From NCBI GenBank assembly GCA_021850485.1, contig JAJZLY010000025.1:50249-114248 (forward strand): DNA of 64,000 nucleotides, read 5' to 3'. Shown here one piece after another: positions 42,438 to 51,655 of this stretch. Within the stretch, counting starts at the first letter, position 1. The number at the start of each line of letters is the position of its first letter. A program made the position numbers and the translations under genes. The notes beneath the pieces are model-generated. The model saw nothing but the letters and a program-made list of their open reading frames with translations, made no database searches and was not told the origin of the DNA. Source of the stretch: Bacillota bacterium. GTDB lineage: Bacteria; Bacillota; Sulfobacillia; JAJZYS01; JAJZLH01.

Positions 42438-43658
42438 TCAGGCCGGCCCCATGGCGTTTGCCATGGTCAACAGCGGCAACCGGGCTTGCGCAGACGAGAG
42501 TCCGCCCTGCAAGAAGAGATCAAAGGGAGCCCGTACCGGTGCATCGGCCGACAACTCAAGGGTGCCGCCGGGCACGAAAACGGCACCCGCCATCACGACG
42601 GGGTTGCGATAGCCGGGCCAGGCGGCAGGCTCAGGCATCAGATGCGCGTCGATCGGCATCGAGCTCTGCAGAGCCCGCATCGCCGCCAACAGTTTGTCTT
42701 CCCGTCCGGTCCTGATCCGCAGCACCAGATCTGTCCGAGGGTCCATCGGCGCAGGATCCACGTCGTAGCCCATGTGCATAAACAGATAGGCTGCCTGACG
42801 GGAAACCCCGATCGCCTCGCGCACCAGATGCGGAGCCAGGTGCAGGCCCTGAACATAGGCATGGATGCCGCCGGGAACGGGCCCGGGTGCTCGCCCCAGG
42901 GCGGCGCCAAACAGCCTTTCCCCGACCCGCTCCACCAGACGCTCGGCACCCGCCACGTAGGCGCCACTCGGCGCCAGCGTGCCGCCTGGGTTCTTGATCA
43001 AAGAGCCGACCACCAAACCATAAGAACCGCTGATTGGTTCTTGGTCCTCCACGAACTCGCCGTAGCAGTTGTCGACGATCGTCAGCGCACCTAGGCTCCC
43101 AAAGTAGCCGGCGATCTGGTCGCAGACGGCCACCGATCGCGACCGGACCCCGGAATAGCCCCGGGAGCGCTGGATCAAGACCACGTCCGGCTGGTGCCGG
43201 GTGGCTGCTTCGGCCAGTGCCATCGGCTCCGAGAGGTCTGCGATCTCCACCCGCACGCCATGGCGCGCCGGCAGGCTGCTGCCGTGCCCGGCGCCCAGCC
43301 CCAAGACCGGCCACAGGCTGTCATAGGGCTCACCGGTTGCCACCAACACGGTGCCACCATCCGGCGTCAAGGCCTCCAGTGCGAGGGACAGTGCGTGCGT
43401 GCCAGACACCATCTGCGGTCGCACCAGGGCGGCCTCGGCCTGGAAGTAGTGTCTGAGCACCGTCTCCAGTTTGCCGAGCCCGGTCGGATGGAAGGCATAG
43501 CCGGCCTCCGGTGCGAGGTCGGCACTGTGGATTTCAGCGACTCGCAGCGCCTCTTGCAATTTGGCGTAAATCCGCTGCTCGCGGTTTTGGTCTTGGCGCC
43601 ACACGGCTTGGAGTTCCTCTCCCGCCCGCTCCCACAGCGCTTCAGGCGTCACGCCCAA
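42438..43658 (-). CDS. ynbB: YnbB-type methionine gamma-lyase/aluminium-resistance family PLP enzyme
   Basis: A 406-residue fold-type I PLP protein. GYAFHPTGLGKLETVLRHYF, MVSGTHALSLAL (PLP phosphate loop), DNCYGEFVEDQEP (Asp for the ring nitrogen) and VGSLIKNPGGTLAPSGAYVAG (Schiff-base Lys) match the YnbB/aluminium-resistance family as known in Bacillus. True substrate uncertain. It overlaps hflX by 17 bases; the hflX-ynbB pair near glnA repeats the Bacillus arrangement. Confidence 0.87.
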   Translation of the reverse strand: MGVTPEALWERAGEELQAVWRQDQNREQRIYAKLQEALRVAEIHSADLAPEAGYAFHPTGLGKLETVLRHYFQAEAALVRPQMVSGTHALSLALEALTPDGGTVLVATGEPYDSLWPVLGLGAGHGSSLPARHGVRVEIADLSEPMALAEAATRHQPDVVLIQRSRGYSGVRSRSVAVCDQIAGYFGSLGALTIVDNCYGEFVEDQEPISGSYGLVVGSLIKNPGGTLAPSGAYVAGAERLVERVGERLFGAALGRAPGPVPGGIHAYVQGLHLAPHLVREAIGVSRQAAYLFMHMGYDVDPAPMDPRTDLVLRIRTGREDKLLAAMRALQSSMPIDAHLMPEPAAWPGYRNPVVMAGAVFVPGGTLELSADAPVRAPFDLFLQGGLSSAQARLPLLTMANAMGPA

Positions 43659-44910
43659 GCTCTCCTTCCAGATAGGCCCTAACCGCCGGAGTCACCGCCA
43701 CCCGGATCAGGGTACCGTCTTCGCCATGGCGCTCTGACAGCACCCGCGCGGCCCGGTGCAGGTGTGCGAGCAGGTCCCCGCGCCGAAATGGGATCAGCCA
43801 CTGTGCCTCTTCCCAGCTGGCTGCAACCGCCTGATCGATCGCCTCTTGGAGCTCCGCCAGACCCTGCCCGCTTACGGCCGAGATTTGGAGCAGATCAGCG
43901 TCTGCGCTGACGGCGATCCGGTCGGCCTTGGTCAGCACTCGCAGCGTCGGGCGCATCTCAGCCTGAATCTCGCGCAGGACCTGGTCAATCGCCCGCTCCT
44001 GTCGTTCAATCGGGTCGCCGGTCCCATCAAACAGCTTGACCCAGACGTCGGCCTGGCGGACCTCCTCCAGGGTTGCCCGGAAAGCCGCCACCAGGGTGTG
44101 CGGCAGATCTCGGACAAAACCCACCGTGTCGGTCAGCAGGATCTGGTGCCCAGATGGCAGCCGGACCATCCTGGTCAGGGGATCCAGGGTGGCGAACAGG
44201 CGGTCCTCGCCCGCTGGCACGTCTTGGGCCAGCTGGCGCAGGAGCGTGGTCTTACCGGCGTTGGTATAGCCCAGCAGCGCCACCTGCGGATACGGCCGGC
44301 CTAGGCGAGCGGTGCGCCGACGCGTGGCGACCGGGGCCAGTCTTGCCTCCAGGACACGCAGCCGGCGCATGATCGCCTGCCGGTCACTCTCCAGCTTGGT
44401 CTCACCGGGTCCCCTCGTACCGATACCGCCGCCCAGCCGGGACAGGTGCTTGCCCAGGCCGCGCAACCGGGGGATCCGCCAGCGCAGTTGTGCCACCTCG
44501 ACCTGCAGGCGACCCTCTGCGCTGCGGGCGCGTTGGGCAAAGATGTCCAGGATCAACTCGGTGCGGTCGATCACCCGTCCCTCGATCTGGTCCTCCAGGC
44601 GACTGCATTGAGCCGGTGACAACTCGCCGCCCACGATGAGCAAGTCTACCCCGAGCCGCTCCATCTCGGCCTTGATCTCAAGAACTTTGCCACGACCGAA
44701 GTAGGTCGATGGCTCCGGCAACAAGCGGTCCTGGCGGATCAGTCCGGCAACCTGCAAGCCATCAGCAGAGGCGAGTGCCATCATCTCGGCCACAAAGGTC
44801 GGGTCGTGGTCCACAGGGCCGGTCAAGACGCCGAGCAGGCAACCGTTTGCCATCGTCTCGGCACTGGCAGGTCCGGAGCCGTCCGAGCGCAGGGACGGAT
44901 CCGTGCTCAC
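43642..44910 (-). CDS. hflX: Ribosome-associated GTPase HflX
   Basis: A 422-residue GTPase that splits or rescues stalled ribosomes. The N-terminal nucleotide-binding domain (STYFGRGKVLEIKAEM, LIVGGELSPAQ), the IFAQRARSAEGRLQVEVAQL linker, RLGGGIGTRGPGETKLESDRR-like segment and the G domain (GYTNAGKTTLL, DTVGFVRDLPH, TKAD) are all visible. GTG 44910 overlaps the methyltransferase stop (GTGA). An earlier in-frame start at 44937 is unsupported. Confidence 0.94.
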   Translation of the reverse strand: MSTDPSLRSDGSGPASAETMANGCLLGVLTGPVDHDPTFVAEMMALASADGLQVAGLIRQDRLLPEPSTYFGRGKVLEIKAEMERLGVDLLIVGGELSPAQCSRLEDQIEGRVIDRTELILDIFAQRARSAEGRLQVEVAQLRWRIPRLRGLGKHLSRLGGGIGTRGPGETKLESDRQAIMRRLRVLEARLAPVATRRRTARLGRPYPQVALLGYTNAGKTTLLRQLAQDVPAGEDRLFATLDPLTRMVRLPSGHQILLTDTVGFVRDLPHTLVAAFRATLEEVRQADVWVKLFDGTGDPIERQERAIDQVLREIQAEMRPTLRVLTKADRIAVSADADLLQISAVSGQGLAELQEAIDQAVAASWEEAQWLIPFRRGDLLAHLHRAARVLSERHGEDGTLIRVAVTPAVRAYLEGELGRDA

Positions 44911-45524
44911 GGCGCCTCCCTCCTGTCTCCGACCCACACCTCATAGCCGCTTTGGCGGGCGACCCGTCGGCAGCGGTCTAGGTGTTGTTGCATGTGCCGG
45001 GCCAGTGAGGCCGCCCCTTGCTTGGTCCGGATCACGGCCCAGAAGCTGCCGCCCTTCGCCAGGTGAGCCGATGCCTGCTCGACCCACGGGTAGTAGGTCC
45101 CCTTGCCCGACCGCACCGGCGGGTTCGTGACAATCAGATCGAATCTCTCGTCCTCGGCCAGCCCCTGGTAGCCGTCTGCGAGGCGCACATCGGCGCTGAT
45201 TCCCCACTGTCTGGCGGTTTCACGCACCAAGGTGACCGCCCGTTCGTTGACGTCGATCAGCACCACCCGCCCGGCTCGCCCCAGCCGGCTGAGGCTCAGT
45301 CCGATCGCACCCCATCCCGCTCCCATGTCCAGCACGGCACGACCGGCCACCGGCGGCAGTGCTGCCAACAAGATCTCGGTACCAGGGTCCAAGTGCTGGC
45401 TGGAGAACACGCCGCGATCAACCCAAAACGAGAGCGCATGACCCAACACCGCCACCTCAATCACGGTCGGCCGCGATCGAGAGTGCGGCTGCGGCGTGGC
45501 GTAGCCTTCCCCGGACATCGGCAC
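44907..45524 (-). CDS. RsmC-like class I SAM-dependent methyltransferase
   Basis: A 205-residue protein. LDMGAGWGAIGLSLSRLG is the SAM-binding loop, VVLIDVNERAV follows, and LIVTNPPVRSGK carries the NPP motif of N-methyltransferases acting on bases. FWVDRGVFSSQHLDPGTEILL before the loop is typical of RsmC-type 16S rRNA guanine-N2 enzymes. Start could be GTG 45524 or ATG 45518. Coupled to hflX, which fits a ribosomal role. Confidence 0.85.
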   Translation of the reverse strand: MPMSGEGYATPQPHSRSRPTVIEVAVLGHALSFWVDRGVFSSQHLDPGTEILLAALPPVAGRAVLDMGAGWGAIGLSLSRLGRAGRVVLIDVNERAVTLVRETARQWGISADVRLADGYQGLAEDERFDLIVTNPPVRSGKGTYYPWVEQASAHLAKGGSFWAVIRTKQGAASLARHMQQHLDRCRRVARQSGYEVWVGDRREAP

Positions 45525-45547
45525 CGAGATCTGCTCTATTCGCTCGC

Positions 45548-45757
45548 TCAGACCGCCACCAACCGATAACCGGCCTCTTCCACAGCCTGCCGCAAGCTCT
45601 CCTCAGCCACTTCCTCGGAAGATGCCACCTTGGCGCTAGCTGTCGTTAGGTCAACCTCGGCAGCCTGCACACCGGGAACGGTCAGCAGGGCCTCTTGCAC
45701 GGCCGCCTGGCAGTGCTCACAGTTCATACCTTCAACCCGATACAGCTTGTCGTTCAT
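45548..45757 (-). CDS. copZ: Copper chaperone CopZ-like (HMA domain)
   Basis: A 69-residue heavy-metal-associated domain. GMNCEHCQAAV has the Cu(I)-binding Cys13 and Cys16; EAGYRLVAV is the usual end. GGAGAGGAGGGG precedes the ATG. It would hand copper to the P-type ATPase encoded at 47131. No CsoR-type operator is visible just upstream. Confidence 0.92.
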   Translation of the reverse strand: MNDKLYRVEGMNCEHCQAAVQEALLTVPGVQAAEVDLTTASAKVASSEEVAEESLRQAVEEAGYRLVAV

Positions 45758-45829
45758 TGCAACCCCTCCTCTCCTTGTATTCTAAGCGACCCGCCGCCTG
45801 CTGCGCAGGCGCCACAGCTGGCCCCACCG

Positions 45830-47038
45830 TCAGGCGGGTGCGAAATCGCCATCAGCCAGCTTTAGCCAGTCGCTGATGCAGGCCAAAAAGGCCATCACAC
45901 CGACAGACAGGGCGCCCTCATCCAGCGTAAAGCGCGGATGGTGCAACGGATAGGTGATGCCCTCGGCCACATTGCCTGATCCGACCTGATAAAAGCAGCC
46001 TGGCGCCTTGGTCTGATAGGCAGAGAAATCCTCTCCCGCCATCAGCGGCACGCCCTCGACCACAGCCTCGGGGCCAAAGGTCTGGGTCAGGGCCCGGCGG
46101 ACCAGATCGGTAACCGCCTGATCGTTGATCACCGACCGATATCCTTGAACGTATGTGAATTCGTAGCTGGCGCCGTGGGCCTCGGTCACCCCCCGTACAA
46201 TGCGCTCCATCAAGACCGGGACCTTTTGGCGAAGCTCGGGGTTGAATGATCGCACCGTACCACCCAGTTCCACAGATCCCGGAATGATGTTGTCGGCACT
46301 ACCGGCCATGAATTTGGTAACTGAAACCACCAGAGCCTCTTGGGGATCGGTGTTGCGAGCCACGATCATCTGCAGATTGGCGACCACCTGCACTCCGATG
46401 GCCACTGGATCCACCGACCGATGCGGGTCCGCAGCATGGCCGCCGAGGCCGGTGATCACAATCCGGAAGGTATCTGGAGACGCCGTGACCGGGCCAGCCC
46501 GCATGGCGAAGGTGCCGACTGGCAGGCCGGGCTCCATGTGGGCGCCAATCACCCGATCCACCTGATCCATCACGCCGGCCTGGACCAGCGCCTCTGCGCC
46601 CCCAGGGAGCTGCTCTTCGGCGTGCTGAAAGATGAAGCGGACCTCGCCGCTCAGACGCGTTTGGTAGCCGGTCAGCACCTTGGCAGCGCCCAGCAACATG
46701 GTGGTGTGTCCGTCGTGCCCGCAGGCATGCATCACGCCTGGCCGCTGGGAGCGAAAGGCGAAGGAGTTCTCCTCCTGGATCGGCAGGGCGTCGATATCCG
46801 CCCGGATGGCCACCACCGGGCCGGGCCGCGCGCCAATCAGCCGGGCGACCACTCCGGTTGGGGTCGGCCTGGTGATCTCCAGTGCTCCGAAGTCGTGCAG
46901 CCTCGCCTCGATGAAGGCCGTCGTCTCGTGCTCCTGGAAGGACAGTTCCGGATTCTGGTGCAACCTGCGCCGCCACGCCACCAAGTCGGGCTGAATTCGG
47001 GCCACGTCCGCTGCCAACTGCTGTTTTAGCTCAGCCAC
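45830..47038 (-). CDS. M20D family amidohydrolase/peptidase
   Basis: A 402-residue metallo-hydrolase. WRRRLHQNPELSFQE, IRADIDALPIQEE, HACGHDGHTTMLLGA, FQHAEEQLPGGA, the ADPHRSVDP dimerisation segment and LHHPRFTLDEGAL supply the metal ligands and fold. Relatives cleave N-acyl amino acids, hippurate or indole-acetyl conjugates. GGAAAGGAAG precedes GTG 47038. It splits copZ from copA. Confidence 0.9.
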   Translation of the reverse strand: MAELKQQLAADVARIQPDLVAWRRRLHQNPELSFQEHETTAFIEARLHDFGALEITRPTPTGVVARLIGARPGPVVAIRADIDALPIQEENSFAFRSQRPGVMHACGHDGHTTMLLGAAKVLTGYQTRLSGEVRFIFQHAEEQLPGGAEALVQAGVMDQVDRVIGAHMEPGLPVGTFAMRAGPVTASPDTFRIVITGLGGHAADPHRSVDPVAIGVQVVANLQMIVARNTDPQEALVVSVTKFMAGSADNIIPGSVELGGTVRSFNPELRQKVPVLMERIVRGVTEAHGASYEFTYVQGYRSVINDQAVTDLVRRALTQTFGPEAVVEGVPLMAGEDFSAYQTKAPGCFYQVGSGNVAEGITYPLHHPRFTLDEGALSVGVMAFLACISDWLKLADGDFAPA

Positions 47039-47130
47039 GTTCCGACTTCCTTTCCGAGGTCTCCCTGGGCCTGGATCGCCCGACCTCGGCGCTAAGCCCA
47101 GATCGGCGCTTAGACCGTATGGACGGGCGG

Positions 47131-49602
47131 CTAGGGCTGCCGCATCGCCGGCCGGTCAGTGGCCAGACGCACCCGCCGCAAGAGCAGCGCACTGGTGGTG
47201 ACGCTGACTGAGCTCAACGCCATGGCCGCTGCAGCGATCGCAGGGTTGAGCAGGCCAAACGCCGCCAGTGGTATCCCTACGATGTTGTAGCCGAGCGCCC
47301 AGGCGAGATTTTGGTGGATCTTCCGGACGGTCGCCTGGCTCATTTGAAAAGCGGCGACAACACCTTGCAGATCACTGCCGATCAAGGTGACATCGGCAGC
47401 CGCCCGGGCCACATCCGTCCCTGTACCAAGGGCGATACCGAGGTCGGCTACTGCCAGGGCCGGGGCATCGTTGATGCCTTCCCCGACCATGGCGACCACG
47501 CGGCCGCTAGCTTGCAACTCAGTGATCATCTCTGCCTTCGCCGCTGGCAGCACCTGGGCCTTCACCCGATTGCGCGGGATCGAAACCTGATCGGCCACGG
47601 CCTGAGCAGTGGTGAGATTGTCACCAGTCAGCAGCCACACTTCCTTCCCAGACTGGGCCAGCCGGGCCACCACCGCTGTCGCTTCTGGGCGCAGCTGGTC
47701 AGTCAGAGCGGCGTAGCCGGCGGCCTGATCGGCGACTCCGATCAACACCACGGCCTGCCCCAGGCGTTCTTGGGCGTCGACCATCGCCTGCAGATCCTGG
47801 GGGATGCTGATGGCGCGGCTGGCAAGAAACTCTGCCGTCCCGACGGCCAGGGGCTGTCCGTCAACGACGGCGCGCACCCCTTGCCCCGCTTGTGACCACC
47901 AGTCCTCGATCACATGTCTGGAGGCGGCGCCGGCAGGCACATGTCGGGCCAGGGCCTGCCCGATCGGGTGCTCAGAGCGCTCCTCGACTGCTGCGACGAG
48001 CTCGCTCAGGGTCTTCTCCTGGCCCTCCCACGCACCGTGCGCTCGCAGGTCGGCCACCCCTAAGCGTCCCTCCGTCAAGGTTCCGGTCTTGTCGAACACC
48101 ACGACATTGACCCGTTGCGCCCGCTCGAGCACCTCAGGGTTTCGAAACAACATCCCCTGCTCTGCGGCGCGCCCCGTCCCCACCATGATGGCAGTCGGGA
48201 TGGCCAGTCCCAGGGCACAGGGACAGGCCACGACCAGCACCGCCACCGCCGTGACTAGCGCCTCTGTTGGCGCCCCCACCAGCACCCACAGCGCGGCTGT
48301 GACCATCGCCGCCGCCAAGACCGCCGCCACGAACACAGCAGCCACGCGATCGGCGAAGCGCTCGGCAGGAGCCTTGCCAGCCTGGGCCCGCTCGACCATG
48401 CGCACGATCTGGGCCAGAGCGGTGTCGGCCCCGGTGCGGTCTGCACGCATCACCACAGACCCACTCATGTTGTGGGTGCCGCAGGCCACGGCATCTCCAA
48501 TGCGACGAGGCACGGGCCGGCTTTCTCCGGTCAACATCGACTCGTCGACCTCGGTTTCTCCCTGTACCACGGTGCCATCCACCGGCACCGTCTCTCCCGG
48601 GCCAACCCGCAGCAGATCGCCAGGCCGCACCTCAGCCACCGCTACCTGCCGCTCCTGGTCGCCCTCCAGGCGCAATGCCAGCACCGGCCGCAGCGAAGCT
48701 AGCTGGCGAATGGCTAAGGAGGCACGGCCCTTGCCGGTGGCCTCCATCAGCTTGCCCAGCAACACCAGCGTCACCAGCAGCGCGCTGGTCTCGAAGTACA
48801 GTCCGTGGAAGGCCGCTGGCAGGACCCCGATCAGTTTGAGTGCGCTCGCCCCATAGGCAACAGTCGTGCCCAGCGCTACCAGCACCGACATGTTGGCGGT
48901 GCCGCCGCGCAGATTCAGATAGGCGTCCCGATAGAAGAAGCTGCCGGGGCCCACCTGGACCACGGTGGCCAGCGCCATCAGCAACCACGGGTTTGCCAAC
49001 CAGGCAACGGCCACCGGCCAGCCACCAAGCCAGCCTGCGGCCATCGTCAGCAACAGGGGCAAGGTGGGCACGGCGGCCCACCAAAACCGGCGGCGCCATC
49101 TGGCCAGATCGCGCAGCCGTGCTGCCTCTTCCACATCTTGGTCCTCGGCCGGAATCACCTGCGCGTGATAGCCCGCTTTGTCCACCGCAGCGCTAAGTGC
49201 CGGTTCTGCGACAGCACCACCGAGATGACTGATCCGGGCCGTGCCGCTGGCCAGGTTGACCTCGGCGCTGACGACACCGGGCATCTTGCCCAGGGTGCGC
49301 TCGACCCGTCTGACACAACTGGCACAGGTCATCCCCTCCACGGTCAGGCGCGTCTCCGAGAGCGCCACCTGATAGTTCAGCTGGCGCACGGCTTGCACCA
49401 GCCGATCCAAAGACACCTCGGCCCTCGCGTACACCACCTGGACGCGGCCACTGGCCAAATTGACCGTGGCTTCGGACACGCCGGCCAGGGCCTCCAGGGT
49501 CCTCTTGACCCGGGCTGCGGCCGACGCATCGGTGATACCGATCACCACGAAGGAATCTTCTTGTACGCCAACCGATGGCACGCTGGTTGCCTGTACCGAC
49601 AT
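47131..49602 (-). CDS. copA: Copper-translocating P1B-type ATPase
   Basis: An 823-residue Cu(I) exporter. The second HMA domain has GMTCASC (Cys93, Cys96). The first HMA-like domain (residues about 18-80) has DASA in place of CxxC, so it cannot bind copper in the usual way. The membrane core has VACPCALGLAIPT; the phosphorylation site is DKTGTLTEG; the hinge is GEGINDAPALAVADLGIALG. The C-terminal helix has MALSSVSVTTSALLLRR, with the M-SS of Cu(I) pumps. GAGGGGGC precedes the ATG. It follows csoR by 16 bases. Confidence 0.93.
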   Translation of the reverse strand: MSVQATSVPSVGVQEDSFVVIGITDASAAARVKRTLEALAGVSEATVNLASGRVQVVYARAEVSLDRLVQAVRQLNYQVALSETRLTVEGMTCASCVRRVERTLGKMPGVVSAEVNLASGTARISHLGGAVAEPALSAAVDKAGYHAQVIPAEDQDVEEAARLRDLARWRRRFWWAAVPTLPLLLTMAAGWLGGWPVAVAWLANPWLLMALATVVQVGPGSFFYRDAYLNLRGGTANMSVLVALGTTVAYGASALKLIGVLPAAFHGLYFETSALLVTLVLLGKLMEATGKGRASLAIRQLASLRPVLALRLEGDQERQVAVAEVRPGDLLRVGPGETVPVDGTVVQGETEVDESMLTGESRPVPRRIGDAVACGTHNMSGSVVMRADRTGADTALAQIVRMVERAQAGKAPAERFADRVAAVFVAAVLAAAMVTAALWVLVGAPTEALVTAVAVLVVACPCALGLAIPTAIMVGTGRAAEQGMLFRNPEVLERAQRVNVVVFDKTGTLTEGRLGVADLRAHGAWEGQEKTLSELVAAVEERSEHPIGQALARHVPAGAASRHVIEDWWSQAGQGVRAVVDGQPLAVGTAEFLASRAISIPQDLQAMVDAQERLGQAVVLIGVADQAAGYAALTDQLRPEATAVVARLAQSGKEVWLLTGDNLTTAQAVADQVSIPRNRVKAQVLPAAKAEMITELQASGRVVAMVGEGINDAPALAVADLGIALGTGTDVARAAADVTLIGSDLQGVVAAFQMSQATVRKIHQNLAWALGYNIVGIPLAAFGLLNPAIAAAAMALSSVSVTTSALLLRRVRLATDRPAMRQP

Positions 49603-49618
49603 CTGGGCGCCCCCTCGC

Positions 49619-49909
49619 TCACTGACGGAGCTTGCCGACGACCTCCATCAATTCGCTGACCGCCTGATCGCCGTGGCCCTCAGTGATTGCCTTGGCCACG
49701 CATCCTCGGACGTGCCCTTCGAGCAGCCCGGACGCCACCTTATCGACCGCCGCCTTGACGGCTGCGATCTGGATCAAGATGTCGACGCAGTAGCGATCCT
49801 CGTCGACCATCCGCTGGATGCCACGGACTTGCCCCTCGATCCGTCGCAGCCGCACCATCAGCGCCTCGTTGTCCCGATTGTACTGGCTGGGCGGGCGCCC
49901 AATCGCCAT
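49619..49909 (-). CDS. csoR: Copper-sensing transcriptional repressor CsoR
   Basis: A 96-residue CsoR. Cys41, His66 and Cys70 keep the canonical Cu(I) spacing (25 and 29), in YCVDIL and EGHVRGC. LRRIEGQVRGIQRMVDEDRYC is the family core. ATG 49909 has GGGAGG eight bases upstream and is preferred to ATG 49939. Operon csoR-copA; tandem operator half-sites lie just upstream. Confidence 0.93.
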   Translation of the reverse strand: MAIGRPPSQYNRDNEALMVRLRRIEGQVRGIQRMVDEDRYCVDILIQIAAVKAAVDKVASGLLEGHVRGCVAKAITEGHGDQAVSELMEVVGKLRQ

Positions 49910-49937
49910 CCCATTTGCCTCCCATGCCGTTTTGCGC

Positions 49938-49973
49938 ATACCACCTACGGGTATAGGCTATACCCCCGTTAGG
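49938..49973 (-). promoter_or_regulatory. CsoR-type operator cluster upstream of csoR-copA
   Basis: ATACC (49938-49942) and GGTAT (49950-49954) with a 7-base spacer form one site; ATACCCCCGTTAGGG (49960-49973) begins a second. Between them GGGTATAG-G-CTATACCC (49949-49965) is a perfect inverted repeat. A TTGACG upstream on the minus strand may be the -35. The divergent ene-reductase promoter could also be affected. Confidence 0.62.
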
Positions 49974-50056
49974 GAACCGTCAATCCGGTTTGTGGTGATT
50001 TGGCTGAGGTAAGATGGTGGGGCGCCTTGTTCCGAGATACGGGAGGTGTCAGTCTC

Positions 50057-51217
50057 TTGTCGCAACGTCGCTCCCCCGCGCCAGACCCCCAGCACGGCGG
50101 TCATCTGTTCGCTCCGCTGCAACTCCGCTCGCTCACCTTGCGCAACCGCATCGTGGTCTCCCCGATGTGCATGTACTCGTGCCCGGACCAAGACGGCATG
50201 GCCAATGACTGGCACATGGTCCACCTGGGCTCGCGTGCGGTGGGCGGTGCCGCCGTCGTCTTTACCGAGGCGACCGCGGTCGGCGCCGAGGGGCGGATCT
50301 CGCCGTTTGATCTTGGTATCTGGACGGACACCCAGGCTCAGGCACTGGCCCCGATCACGGCCTTTATCCAGAGCCAAGAGGCGCTGGCCGGCATTCAACT
50401 CGCGCACGCCGGCCGTAAAGCCAGCACCCAGGTGCCGTGGTCGGACACCCGGGGCCAAGTGCCAATCGGGCATGGGGGGTGGCAGCCGCTGGCGCCGAGC
50501 GCCCTGCCCTTTGCGCCCGGGGACCGCGCCCCCAAAGCGCTGTCCATCGCCGAGATCGAGGGCATCGTCGCCGAATTCGGGGCGGCCACCGCCCGGGCCC
50601 TTAGAGCTGGCTTCCAGGTGGTCGAGGTTCATGCCGCCCACGGCTATCTGATCCACCAATTCTTGTCTCCGCTCTCCAACAACCGCGACGACCAGTACGG
50701 CGGCTCGCTGGCCAACCGATTCCGCTTCCTGGCCCAGGTGGTGATGGCGGTGCGAGCGGAGTGGCCGGACGACCTGCCGCTGTGGGTGCGCCTTAGTGCG
50801 ACCGACTGGGCGGAGGCGGGCGGCTGGGACATCGATCAGACGGTGGAAGTGTCCCGCTGGCTGAAAGATCTCGGCGTAGATGTCATCGACTGCTCATCCG
50901 GTGGGACCTTGCGCAGCGCACAGATCCCCGAGGGACCCGGTTACCAGGTGGGTTTTGCCGAGCGCGTTCGCAAGGAGGCAGCGCTGACCTCGGCCGCCGT
51001 CGGGCTGATCACCGCACCCGAGCAGGCCAATCGGATCATCGAAAGCGGCCAGGCAGATCTGGTGCTGCTCGCCCGGGCCATGCTCCGCAATCCCTACTGG
51101 CCGATGACAGCAGCCCAGGAGCTGGGCGCTGAGGTGCGCTGGCCGAATCAGTATCTGCGCGCTCGCCCCAAGGTACCGGTGGCCCGGAACACGGCCTCGG
51201 TGGTCGGCCCTCAGTAG
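50057..51217 (+). CDS. YqjM-like NADH:flavin oxidoreductase (old yellow enzyme)
   Basis: About 386 residues. LFAPLQLRSLTLRNRIVVSPMCMYS, ANDWHMVHLGSRAVGG, QLAHAGRKAS, HAAHGYLIHQFLSPLSNNRDDQYGGSLANR and the FMN end GLITAPEQA are diagnostic of YqjM-type ene-reductases, which reduce activated C=C bonds with NADPH and FMN. TTG 50057 has GGGAGG upstream; the frame stays open to 50000. Confidence 0.9.
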   Translation: MSQRRSPAPDPQHGGHLFAPLQLRSLTLRNRIVVSPMCMYSCPDQDGMANDWHMVHLGSRAVGGAAVVFTEATAVGAEGRISPFDLGIWTDTQAQALAPITAFIQSQEALAGIQLAHAGRKASTQVPWSDTRGQVPIGHGGWQPLAPSALPFAPGDRAPKALSIAEIEGIVAEFGAATARALRAGFQVVEVHAAHGYLIHQFLSPLSNNRDDQYGGSLANRFRFLAQVVMAVRAEWPDDLPLWVRLSATDWAEAGGWDIDQTVEVSRWLKDLGVDVIDCSSGGTLRSAQIPEGPGYQVGFAERVRKEAALTSAAVGLITAPEQANRIIESGQADLVLLARAMLRNPYWPMTAAQELGAEVRWPNQYLRARPKVPVARNTASVVGPQ

Positions 51218-51261
51218 CGCACTCAGGCATCCTGATCTGACGGCATGGGACTCTCCCCCGA

Positions 51262-51290
51262 TTGATAAGTCAATGCTTATGTGTTTATCT
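51262..51290 (+). promoter_or_regulatory. Promoter and ArsR-type operator of the ars operon
   Basis: TTGATA (51262-51267) and TTATCT (51285-51290) are 17 bases apart. The palindrome ATAAG-N6-CTTAT (51265-51280) overlaps the -35 and spacer, so ArsR binding would block RNA polymerase. Confidence 0.68.
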
Positions 51291-51313
51291 GGACACCGGT
51301 AGGAGGTGTGCAG

Positions 51314-51655
51314 ATGGACACCCATCGGTTGTCTTCGCTGCTCCGGGCCCTGGCCGACCCAACTCGCCTCAGCATCGTCTCGCTGCTGACCAGACGAGAC
51401 TTCTGCGGCTGTGAGCTGGTGCCGTTGTTCGGCGTCTCTCAGCCGGCAGTCTCTCAACATCTGGCCCGGTTGAAATCCGTCGGATTGGTCAACGAGAGTC
51501 GTCATGGCCAGTGGGTCTTCTATCACCTCGACCAGGACTTGATGGCGGAGTTGTCACAAGCACTGAGTCAGTTGAGGCCACTCAGCGAGTCGCTGAGCGG
51601 CCAGCTTGGGACACCGCCTGCGAACTGCCCGTGGCCCATCGCCTCGGCCCGATGA
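51314..51655 (+). CDS. arsR: ArsR family transcriptional repressor
   Basis: A 113-residue winged-helix repressor. LADPTRLSIVSLLTRRDFCGCELVPLFGVSQPAVSQHLARLK combines the recognition helix with a CGC pair at the start of the DNA-binding helix region, the place of the As(III)-binding cysteines in ArsR proteins. GGAGGTG precedes ATG 51314. The stop overlaps the acr3 start (ATGA). Confidence 0.92.
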   Translation: MDTHRLSSLLRALADPTRLSIVSLLTRRDFCGCELVPLFGVSQPAVSQHLARLKSVGLVNESRHGQWVFYHLDQDLMAELSQALSQLRPLSESLSGQLGTPPANCPWPIASAR

